Below, one piece after another: positions 1-5,624 of a stretch of DNA of 5,783 bases (within the stretch, counting starts at the first letter, position 1; each line of letters starts with the position of its first letter). The position numbers and the translations under genes were made by a program. Where the stretch lies: NCBI GenBank assembly GCA_944380695.1, contig CALWII010000043.1, positions 1-5,783 of the forward strand, written 5' to 3'. The notes below the pieces were generated by a model that was not told the origin of the DNA, searched no databases, and saw nothing but the letters and a program-made list of their open reading frames with translations. This DNA comes from an uncultured Clostridia bacterium (GTDB taxonomy: Bacteria; Bacillota; Clostridia; Christensenellales; UBA1242).

Positions 1-88
1 AAACAACCATAAGGATTATGCCTACTAACAAAAAAACACCAAGTATAATTAAAATCTTCTTCCACAATGCCATACAAAATTTTAACAT
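1..88 (-). CDS. N-terminus of a probable membrane or exported protein (partial, runs off left edge)
   Basis: An open frame on the minus strand starts at ATG 88-86 or, more likely, at the in-frame ATG 73-71, and stays open to the window edge. Only 29 codons are visible. From the second ATG the peptide begins MALWKKILIILG, a short basic stretch followed by a long run of Leu, Ile, Val, Phe and Gly. This is what an N-terminal transmembrane anchor or uncleaved signal sequence looks like. It is divergent from metG. No Shine-Dalgarno sequence precedes either ATG, but a good promoter places the transcription start about at ATG 73, so translation may be leaderless. The family cannot be assigned from so short a piece. 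It could be a chance open frame, because AT-rich DNA often encodes hydrophobic peptides by accident. Confidence 0.45.
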   Translation of the reverse strand, partial: MLKFCMALWKKILIILGVFLLVGIILMVV

Positions 89-107
89 TTTTGAGTTTGT
101 TTGTAAA
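79..107 (-). promoter_or_regulatory. Candidate sigma-A promoter for the left-edge minus-strand gene
   Basis: On the minus strand there is a -35 box TTTACA (107-102), a 17-base spacer and a -10 box TAAAAT (84-79) preceded by an extended TGT. The expected start of transcription is about positions 71-73, exactly at the second ATG of the divergent frame. Such matches are frequent in AT-rich DNA, so this remains a prediction. Confidence 0.4.
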
Positions 108-115
108 GCAATCAT

Positions 116-144
116 TTGACAAAACAATAACCTTATGATAGAAT
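116..144 (+). promoter_or_regulatory. Sigma-A promoter of metG
   Basis: A perfect -35 box TTGACA (116-121) is followed after exactly 17 bases by the -10 box TAGAAT (139-144), with a TGA extension just before it (136-138). Transcription should begin near 150-152. That leaves an untranslated leader of only about 20 bases before the metG start, too short for a T-box or SAM riboswitch. If this is the main promoter, metG is not controlled by leader attenuation. Confidence 0.8.
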
Positions 145-161
145 TTGTACTATATATAAAA

Positions 162-166
162 AAGGA
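162..166 (+). promoter_or_regulatory. Ribosome binding site of metG
   Basis: AAGGA lies six bases before the ATG at 173. It supports this ATG as the start, as does the N-terminal match of the protein to the family, in which the YITSPIYYP strand comes within the first residues. Confidence 0.7.
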
Positions 167-172
167 TAGATT

Positions 173-1735
173 ATGAAAGAAAAATTTTATATTACTTCGC
201 CAATTTATTACCCAAGCTCAAAATTGACAATAGGAAATTGTTATACAACAATTGTGTGCGATGCGGTTGCGAGGTTTAACAAACTAAATGGCAAAGATGT
301 TTTTTATATGACGGGGACTGATGAACACGGACAAAAGGTTTTTGAAGCAGCGCAAAAAGCAGGTAAAGGTGTAAAACAGCACCTTGATGAAATTATCATA
401 GATACAAAATATCTTTGGAAAATGCTTGATGTTGAATATGACAAATTTATACGAACAACCGATGAAGAACACGTTAAAGCCGTACAAAAAATTTTTAACG
501 AGTTGTACAAGAAAGGTTTTATCTACAAGTCAACATATAAAGGACTTTATTGTATGCCGTGTGAGGCATTTTGGACAGAAAGCCAGCTCATTGATGGTAA
601 ATGCCCTGATTGTGGCAGAGATGTTGTCGAGCAAGAGGAAGAAGCATACTTTTTTAAACTGTCGGAGTTTTCTGACAAACTGTTGAAACTTTACAAAGAC
701 AACCCAAAATTTTTATTGCCGACAAGTCGAGTTAATGAAATGGTTAACAATTTTATTAAACCGGGGCTTGAGGATCTATGCGTTACAAGAACGAGTGTAA
801 AATGGGGAATACCGGTTGAGTTTGACCCAAAACATACCATATATGTTTGGATTGATGCCCTGTCAAATTATTTGACAGGCTTGGGGTATTTGTCAGAAGA
901 TGATAAAAATTTTAAAAAGTATTGGCCAGCAGATATTCATATGATAGGCAAAGATATTGTAAGATTTCATTCTATTATTTGGCCAGCCATTTTAATGGCA
1001 TTAGATTTACCATTGCCAAAACAAATTTTTGGGCACGGCTGGTTGATGCTGGGAGGAGACAAACTTTCCAAGAGCAAAAAACTCGCTACCATAGAATGTA
1101 CTGACCCACGGATTTTAGTGCCAAGATATTCTTCCGATGCAGTAAGATATTACTTGTTAAGAGAAATACCTTTTGGGTCAGATGGAAATTATTCGACCGA
1201 AGCTTTTTTAAATAAGTTTAATAGCGACCTCTGTAATAATTTTGGCAATCTTGTGTCTAGGACTTTTTCTATGTTAAGGAAATATATGAATTCGCAAATT
1301 CCAGAAGCGGATTTTGACGAGGATCAAGATTTAAAAGAATATGTCAACGATGAAAAACAGAAAGTTTTTAGATATATGAATGAACTCGATGTGTCTAAAG
1401 CGCTGTCAAGTGTGTTTAATATTTTCTCAAGAGCAAACGCTTATATTGAAAAAACAGAGCCTTTCCGCTTGGCAAAAGATTCAGCACAAGCGAATCGTTT
1501 GGCGACAGTAATGAGAAATTTGTTGGAATGTATTAGAATTGGTGCCACTTTGCTTTACCCATTTCTTCCAAATTCATCAAGCAAAGTGCTGGATGCACTT
1601 AATGTTGAAAAACCATACTCGTTTGAAGATTTGGACAAATTTTACGGGTTGAAAAAAGGCCAAGTAAAACCACTTGAGATTTTATTTCCTCGTTTAGATG
1701 TTCAAAAAGAATTAGAAGAACTTGCTAAATTGTAA
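173..1735 (+). CDS. metG: Methionyl-tRNA synthetase (class I, one zinc knuckle)
   Basis: This cytoplasmic enzyme charges tRNA-Met with methionine using ATP. The 520 residues show the family order. The N-terminal Rossmann strand YITSPIYYP is followed by the HIGH-equivalent box at 19-22, which reads TIGN. TGTDEHGQK follows at 47-55. A CxxC-x13-CxxC zinc knuckle uses Cys127, Cys130, Cys144 and Cys147, and YVWIDALSNY lies at 224-233. The connective block around 250-290 precedes the KMSKS loop KLSKS (297-301), and a helical anticodon-binding domain fills about 340-510. Asn359 and Arg363 match the conserved NLxSR anticodon-contact segment, but the usual Trp of the xPW motif is Phe431. The protein ends with LFPRLD and lacks the extra C-terminal EMAP-like tRNA-binding domain of many Firmicutes MetRS, so it is the short form. 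It is monocistronic here, between its own promoter and a terminator. The identity is firm; the motif changes make it a divergent member. Confidence 0.97.
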   Translation: MKEKFYITSPIYYPSSKLTIGNCYTTIVCDAVARFNKLNGKDVFYMTGTDEHGQKVFEAAQKAGKGVKQHLDEIIIDTKYLWKMLDVEYDKFIRTTDEEHVKAVQKIFNELYKKGFIYKSTYKGLYCMPCEAFWTESQLIDGKCPDCGRDVVEQEEEAYFFKLSEFSDKLLKLYKDNPKFLLPTSRVNEMVNNFIKPGLEDLCVTRTSVKWGIPVEFDPKHTIYVWIDALSNYLTGLGYLSEDDKNFKKYWPADIHMIGKDIVRFHSIIWPAILMALDLPLPKQIFGHGWLMLGGDKLSKSKKLATIECTDPRILVPRYSSDAVRYYLLREIPFGSDGNYSTEAFLNKFNSDLCNNFGNLVSRTFSMLRKYMNSQIPEADFDEDQDLKEYVNDEKQKVFRYMNELDVSKALSSVFNIFSRANAYIEKTEPFRLAKDSAQANRLATVMRNLLECIRIGATLLYPFLPNSSSKVLDALNVEKPYSFEDLDKFYGLKKGQVKPLEILFPRLDVQKELEELAKL

Positions 1736-1755
1736 AATAAAATAGATAATAACAT

Positions 1756-1783
1756 AAAAAGTGGGGCGTGCGCCTCACTTTTT
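1756..1783. terminator. Bidirectional intrinsic terminator between metG and dut
   Basis: The arms AAAAAGTGGGGCG (1756-1768) and CGCCTCACTTTTT (1771-1783) pair with a single G-T wobble. They give a GC-rich stem of about 12 base pairs with a small GTGC loop. T-rich DNA follows on the plus strand (TTTTTGTTTGT), and on the minus strand the complement continues TTTTTATGTTATT, so it should stop metG and dut transcripts alike. Its right arm contains the last two codons and the TGA stop of dut, so this stretch is both coding and terminator. Confidence 0.88.
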
Positions 1784-2266
1784 GTTTGTAGAGCCGAAAC
1801 CATTTATTCCTCTAAAAGAAGAGATTTCTTTTAATTTTTCATAAGAGATTTCTTTTGTTCGGGTTCGTGGGATTTTGTGAATTATTCCTTGAGCGATTGC
1901 TTTTCCGTATTGGTGGAAAATAAATTTGTCTTTACAGTTAATTTTGTCTTTTTCTAACTTCGAAATGAACATTGGAATAGGGTTCGCGTTAAAAATCTCT
2001 ATCATAATTTCGCCCCTGTAACCACTATCAATAATGCCAGCGTTTTTTTTCAGGTTTATTTTTCCCGTGCTTGAACGCTCTTCAATTTGTAAATAATATC
2101 CCTTTTTAAAAGCGCATGCAATTCCTGTTGGGACAAGTTTTACTTCAAAAGGTTCCAGCCTTATGTAATCATCTTCAAAGCAGGCATAAAAATCATAGCC
2201 GGCATCCTCTTTTCGTTTTGAAGGAACTATTGCATCAAGTTTTGTTTTGGCAAAATAAATTTTCAT
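1775..2266 (-). CDS. dut: Deoxyuridine 5'-triphosphate nucleotidohydrolase (trimeric dUTPase)
   Basis: The enzyme hydrolyses dUTP to dUMP and pyrophosphate, which keeps uracil out of DNA and supplies dUMP for thymidylate synthesis. All five motifs of the homotrimeric family are present in the 163 residues. Motif 1 is DAGYDFYA (21-28). Motif 2 is RSSTG (64-68). Motif 3 is AGIIDSGYRGE (76-86), with catalytic Asp80 and the uracil-selecting Tyr83. Motif 4 is GKAIAQG (121-127), and motif 5 is the flexible C-terminal RGINGFGST (152-160) that closes over the nucleotide. The length is normal for the family. The start ATG has a strong AAGGAG six bases upstream and lies one base after the stop of the kinase gene, so the two are probably cotranscribed and translationally coupled. 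Its final codons form one arm of the downstream terminator. Confidence 0.96.
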   Translation of the reverse strand: MKIYFAKTKLDAIVPSKRKEDAGYDFYACFEDDYIRLEPFEVKLVPTGIACAFKKGYYLQIEERSSTGKINLKKNAGIIDSGYRGEIMIEIFNANPIPMFISKLEKDKINCKDKFIFHQYGKAIAQGIIHKIPRTRTKEISYEKLKEISSFRGINGFGSTNKK

Positions 2267-2267
2267 A

Positions 2268-2834
2268 TTAAACTCCTTTTAAAAAATCTTCTACAAGAGA
2301 TTTAACAATTAAGTAACTTTTTTCAGTGCAATCGTTTTTTATGTTAACAGGGAATATTTTTTTGTTGTGAAGTTGAAGTTGTTTCGTTATGTTAATATTT
2401 TCTATCCAGTTAGAGCTTCTTAATTTGGCTTTATTTTTATAATTAGTAAGTAGCTGTTTTTTTGTTGCATATAAATTAATGTGCAAAATTTGATGTTTAC
2501 TTTTTAAAGCGTTTATTGTTTCTAAATTAATTTGAGTTCCTTCGATTATGAAAAGATTGTCCTTAATATAATAAACGAGTTGTTGCAGATATTTGGAAAC
2601 TGCAGACTGGTATTTTTTATATGCTTCGATAGGATCGATATTCTCTATTTTCCAAGCTTCGTGGCTTGTGGTAAACAAATACTTATTTTGATCTTTACTC
2701 ACAAAAATTTTGCAAACAGCAATTACAGTGTCAACATCTATTATTTTGTCGATTTTGAAGTCAAGCGCAAGTTTTTTTGATATAAAACTTTTACCACAGC
2801 CCGAGACCCCCGTAACAACTATTATCTTATCCAT
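2268..2834 (-). CDS. Small P-loop kinase, 2-phosphoglycerate-kinase-like
   Basis: This is a predicted cytoplasmic ATP-dependent small-molecule kinase of 188 residues. The Walker A motif is GVSGCGKS (9-16), directly after the first beta strand. DVDT (33-36) looks like the substrate-side acidic loop. FTTSHEAWK (54-62) resembles the HTSSYxAWK signature I recall from 2-phosphoglycerate kinases. FIIEGTQI (95-102) is the Walker B-like strand with Glu98. The C-terminal half (about 115-165), rich in Lys, Asn and basic residues, would contain the lid. The 2-phosphoglycerate kinase likeness concerns the fold and these motifs; the true substrate is unknown, because bacterial relatives are poorly characterised and the dut partner hints instead at nucleotides. 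The ATG has GAGGA six bases upstream. This is the first gene of the two-gene unit, and its last codons carry the dut ribosome binding site. A generic AAA or (deoxy)nucleotide kinase remains possible. Confidence 0.75.
   Translation of the reverse strand: MDKIIVVTGVSGCGKSFISKKLALDFKIDKIIDVDTVIAVCKIFVSKDQNKYLFTTSHEAWKIENIDPIEAYKKYQSAVSKYLQQLVYYIKDNLFIIEGTQINLETINALKSKHQILHINLYATKKQLLTNYKNKAKLRSSNWIENINITKQLQLHNKKIFPVNIKNDCTEKSYLIVKSLVEDFLKGV
2273..2278 (-). promoter_or_regulatory. Ribosome binding site of dut inside the kinase gene
   Basis: Minus-strand AAGGAG is six bases before the dut ATG and sits within the codons for the last three kinase residues (KGV). With the junction TAA-T-ATG, ribosomes ending the kinase can restart at once on dut, which indicates translational coupling. 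Confidence 0.8.
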
Positions 2835-2840
2835 ATTTTA

Positions 2841-2845
2841 TCCTC
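2841..2845 (-). promoter_or_regulatory. Ribosome binding site of the P-loop kinase
   Basis: Minus-strand GAGGA ends six bases before the ATG at 2834. It fixes the start so that the N-terminal beta strand leads straight into Walker A, as expected for this fold. Confidence 0.7.
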
Positions 2846-2944
2846 TTGAACAGTGTACTATAAAAAGAAAAAATCTCAAACATATTTTAGCGCTATATTG
2901 CGAAGAGAGAAGAATAAAAGTTTGAAAATGTTTGCAGAAGCGAT

Positions 2945-2973
2945 TTGAAAAAATTTTTTCGGGTATCTAATAA
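2945..2973 (+). promoter_or_regulatory. Candidate promoter for the surface protein gene
   Basis: TTGAAA (2945-2950) is followed after 17 bases by TAATAA (2968-2973), a fair sigma-A match reading towards the surface protein. It would give a leader of about 45 bases. A less good -10-like TATGCT at 2994-2999 lacks a convincing -35 box. The region is so AT-rich that the prediction is weak. Confidence 0.3.
2947..2960. repeat. Perfect 14-base A/T palindrome in the divergent intergenic region
   Basis: GAAAAAATTTTTTC is fully self-complementary. It overlaps the candidate -35 box and spacer of the surface protein promoter. A6T6 tracts are known to bend DNA. It could be a bend or a regulator site; nothing in the sequence decides between these, and chance is also possible. 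Confidence 0.5.
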
Positions 2974-3010
2974 TTTTTTTATTATTCTCAATTTATGCTA
3001 AACTGTAAGC

Positions 3011-3016
3011 AGAGGA
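3011..3016 (+). promoter_or_regulatory. Ribosome binding site that decides the surface protein start
   Basis: AGAGGA ends only one base before the first in-frame ATG (3018) but seven bases before the second ATG (3024). Usual spacing is about 5-9 bases, so translation most likely begins at 3024, and the protein then starts with the typical MKKSSK. Confidence 0.7.
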
Positions 3017-3023
3017 AATGTTT

Positions 3024-5453
3024 ATGAAAAAATCGAGCAAAATTATTATAATCGTCTTTATCCTTATTGGGATCGTGACAGGTTGTATTTTGTGCGTAGT
3101 ATTATTAAACAAAGATGAACCGCCTCCAACAACAATAACACAAAATCAAACTGCTTTAAGAATAGAACAAATCAGGCAAACACCAAACACAAAAACAGAG
3201 AATGTAGAGGGAAACATTTATTACATTTCAAATACCGGTGACGATGATGCTGATGGGAAAAGTCCTCAAACCGCTTGGAAAACTCTTTCGAAACTCCAAT
3301 TTGAATTTTCAAATTCGCTTCAAAATGGAGACTGCGTTTTATTTAATCGGGGTGATGTTTTCAGAGGAAATATAAATGTGACCAAAGACAATATAACTTT
3401 AGGAGCGTATGGTGATGAGGGTAAGCCAAAGCCAGAAATTAATATATCCCCGTACAATGCCGCAACGGAAGGAACATGGGTTCAAGTGGAGCCAAATATT
3501 TGGAAGTTTAGCGAGAAGATTAGTTCTGACATAGGTGTGATATGGTTCTTCAAAGAAGACAATTCTCTTTCCAACAGTCACGAATGGAGTGATTATTCTT
3601 ATGAATTTGGGCAAAAAATATCTTTTGACAGTAGCGTTGACGAAGCAACACTTGATTTGTCAGCAACTATATCCAATGATTTGGAATTTTACCATTTTGG
3701 TAGAGCAAGTAGTGGTATTAACACCGGCGAGTATGTTTATCTATATTCAACAACAGCGCCTCAATTAAGGTTTGATGAAATCGAATTTTCTGTCGGAGTA
3801 AACGGTATTTACGGCAGAACCAACCTTGTGGTAGATAATTTAAAAATAGTTTTTGCAGGAAACCACGCTGTAGGAACGGGCAGTGTTGCAAACCTAACTG
3901 TGTCAAATTGCGAATTTGGGTACATTGGCGGTTCAAGACAAAATCAAAATAATGTCAGATTTGGTAATGCGATAGAAATATACGGGCAGGTAAATCAAAC
4001 AAATGGCTATGAAGTAGAAGATGGATTTTTGGTGGATAACAATTATATCTATGAAGTTTATGATGCCGGAATTACATTTCAGTACACAGCAACTTCATCA
4101 TCAACTGTTGTGGAAAAAGCCAGAATTTTAAACAATGTAGTAGAGAAATGTAATTATAGTGTAGAATATTGGAATGTTTCTTCGTCTACTGCGGAGGATA
4201 AAGACAAATCTTATATAAAAAATTTTTCAATTCAAAACAATATATTCCGTTTTTCAGGAAGCGGAGTTTCGCAAACTAGACCAGACAAAGGCGAGTCTGC
4301 TCATATAAAAACTTGGAAACACGACGCAGATTATGAAAACAAGGTTATTGGCTCATTTGACATAAGCAATAATATCTTCTACTCGTCATCAGAACAAATG
4401 CTGTCAATTTATGCTTGCGATGAGGCTTCAATGCCAAATATGAAAAATAATGAGTTTTTTAACAGCGAGGAAATTCCTTTAGGATACTTCTATAACAAAG
4501 GTATATCAAAAGCGGTTATACCCTATGTTAGATCTAAAATGTTACAGCTACTTCCTGACAACAAATTTGCATATACGACTGATTTTCAAGAAAAAATAAT
4601 AAGCGGAACAAGTCATCAGATTGAATGGACCTTAAATTTGGAAACGGGAGTTTTAAATATTTATGGCGAAGGAGAAATGCAAGATTATTCAGTTGACAAT
4701 TTACCGCTATGGACAAAATACTCGGATTTCGTAAGTAAAATTATAATAGGTGAAAACATTACAAAATTGGGCGAATATTCATTTTATAATCTGGGCTATG
4801 TAGAAGAAATAAACATCAACAGTTGCGAGCTTAAAGATTTAAGTTATGACAAAATAAACTTCAACAATGGTAATAACTATACATTTTTCAAAACAGGTAG
4901 AAAGTGGTATGGCATAAAAGCTGTGTTCGGAGAAAATGTTACTAAAATACCAAGTTTCTTATTTTGGCCCTCTGGGACAAGCAGTGAGGCTCCTTTCATA
5001 ACAGAAATAAAGTTTATTGGCAACAACATATCTCAAATAAGAAATCATGCGCTTGCAGGATTAAGTTGCGAAAGTCTTGAAATACCAGAAGGTGTAACCG
5101 ATCTCGGCGTGCTTGCTGTTAGCAATTCTCCAACATTAAAGCTGGTAATTTTGCCCGATTCATTAACTACATTATCTGCTTGGTGTCTTGCAGGCAACCA
5201 CAGTTTAGAAAAAGTCATTATCGGTCCTAATATTAACTCGCTCGAAAACAACTTGTTTTTTAGCGATGTTAATTTAAAGCAAGTAATTATCAAAGGCGAC
5301 ATAAGCACAACTTCAAACACCACTGATATATTTACAAACATCACATCGAGCATAATCTTATATGGTAATGAAACAGTTGAGAGCTTTGTTCAAAGATATA
5401 ACCAGATTTATCCTGATTATCAATTGACATATTTGCCACTCGAGTCTTTTTAA
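3024..5453 (+). CDS. Membrane-anchored surface protein: right-handed beta-helix plus BspA-like leucine-rich repeats
   Basis: This is a predicted cell-surface protein of 809 residues (811 if begun at 3018; numbering below uses the longer form). After a basic start, residues 9-30 are a continuous hydrophobic segment, either a signal anchor or a signal peptide with a lipobox-like VTGC at 20-23. A Pro/Thr/Gln/Asn-rich linker follows to about 66. IYYISNTGDDDADGKSP (67-83) and GDCVLFNRGDVFRG (104-117) match the opening of beta-helix polysaccharide lyase-like proteins. Repeating coils with Asn ladders appear at 341, 371, 407 and 450 (NNYI, NNVV, NNIF, NNIF). From about 530 a BspA-like domain begins: WTLNLETGVLNIYGEGEM is its usual opening strand pair. 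It continues with repeats such as SLEIPEGVTDLG and VILPDSLTTLS, and ends with the typical IILYGNETVESFVQRY cap. There is no LPXTG signal, so anchoring is N-terminal. Binding or degradation of glycans is inference; no catalytic residues can be assigned. Confidence 0.85.
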   Translation: MKKSSKIIIIVFILIGIVTGCILCVVLLNKDEPPPTTITQNQTALRIEQIRQTPNTKTENVEGNIYYISNTGDDDADGKSPQTAWKTLSKLQFEFSNSLQNGDCVLFNRGDVFRGNINVTKDNITLGAYGDEGKPKPEINISPYNAATEGTWVQVEPNIWKFSEKISSDIGVIWFFKEDNSLSNSHEWSDYSYEFGQKISFDSSVDEATLDLSATISNDLEFYHFGRASSGINTGEYVYLYSTTAPQLRFDEIEFSVGVNGIYGRTNLVVDNLKIVFAGNHAVGTGSVANLTVSNCEFGYIGGSRQNQNNVRFGNAIEIYGQVNQTNGYEVEDGFLVDNNYIYEVYDAGITFQYTATSSSTVVEKARILNNVVEKCNYSVEYWNVSSSTAEDKDKSYIKNFSIQNNIFRFSGSGVSQTRPDKGESAHIKTWKHDADYENKVIGSFDISNNIFYSSSEQMLSIYACDEASMPNMKNNEFFNSEEIPLGYFYNKGISKAVIPYVRSKMLQLLPDNKFAYTTDFQEKIISGTSHQIEWTLNLETGVLNIYGEGEMQDYSVDNLPLWTKYSDFVSKIIIGENITKLGEYSFYNLGYVEEININSCELKDLSYDKINFNNGNNYTFFKTGRKWYGIKAVFGENVTKIPSFLFWPSGTSSEAPFITEIKFIGNNISQIRNHALAGLSCESLEIPEGVTDLGVLAVSNSPTLKLVILPDSLTTLSAWCLAGNHSLEKVIIGPNINSLENNLFFSDVNLKQVIIKGDISTTSNTTDIFTNITSSIILYGNETVESFVQRYNQIYPDYQLTYLPLESF

Positions 5454-5624
5454 CATAGGAGTAAAAATCATTTAAATATGTCTTTAGTCGTAGGAAAATT
5501 ATGCAACTAGCTCATTTATAATTACAAAATAATATAGATTAGATTTAAAAAAAATTAAAAATCACACAATAATGCGTAGGAGAAAAAATTTAGCGGATTG
5601 TTATGAGGTTGCAATAGAGTGTAT

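Noticed and set aside
145..172. T-box or SAM riboswitch upstream of metG
   Set aside because: The consensus promoter leaves only about 20 bases of leader, and the DNA further upstream is occupied by the divergent frame and its promoter; no specifier hairpin or antiterminator is visible.
2852..2879. Possible promoter for the kinase-dut unit on the minus strand (TTGAGA, 16 bases, TACACT; also a -10-like TATAGT at 2862-2857)
   Set aside because: The first pair has a poor -10 box and would start transcription on top of the ribosome binding site. TATAGT has no -35 box at a suitable distance. A promoter surely exists nearby, but I cannot point to it.
3018..3023. ATG at 3018 as start of the surface protein
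   Set aside because: It lies one base after the Shine-Dalgarno sequence, too close; the ATG at 3024 has proper spacing and gives a classic MKK start.
5045..5353. 102-codon open frame on the minus strand inside the surface protein gene
   Set aside because: It lies wholly antisense to the LRR repeats, has no ribosome binding site that I can see and resembles no protein family; it is a shadow of the repeat coding sequence.
5478..5510. Ten-codon frame beginning ATG TCT TTA after the surface protein gene
   Set aside because: The nearest AGGAG is about 16 bases upstream, too far, and the peptide is too short to judge.
5454..5590. Recurring TAGGA-plus-A-run pattern (near 5456, 5491 and 5577)
   Set aside because: The shared core is only about five bases plus A-rich flanks, spacing is irregular, and such matches are expected by chance in this composition.
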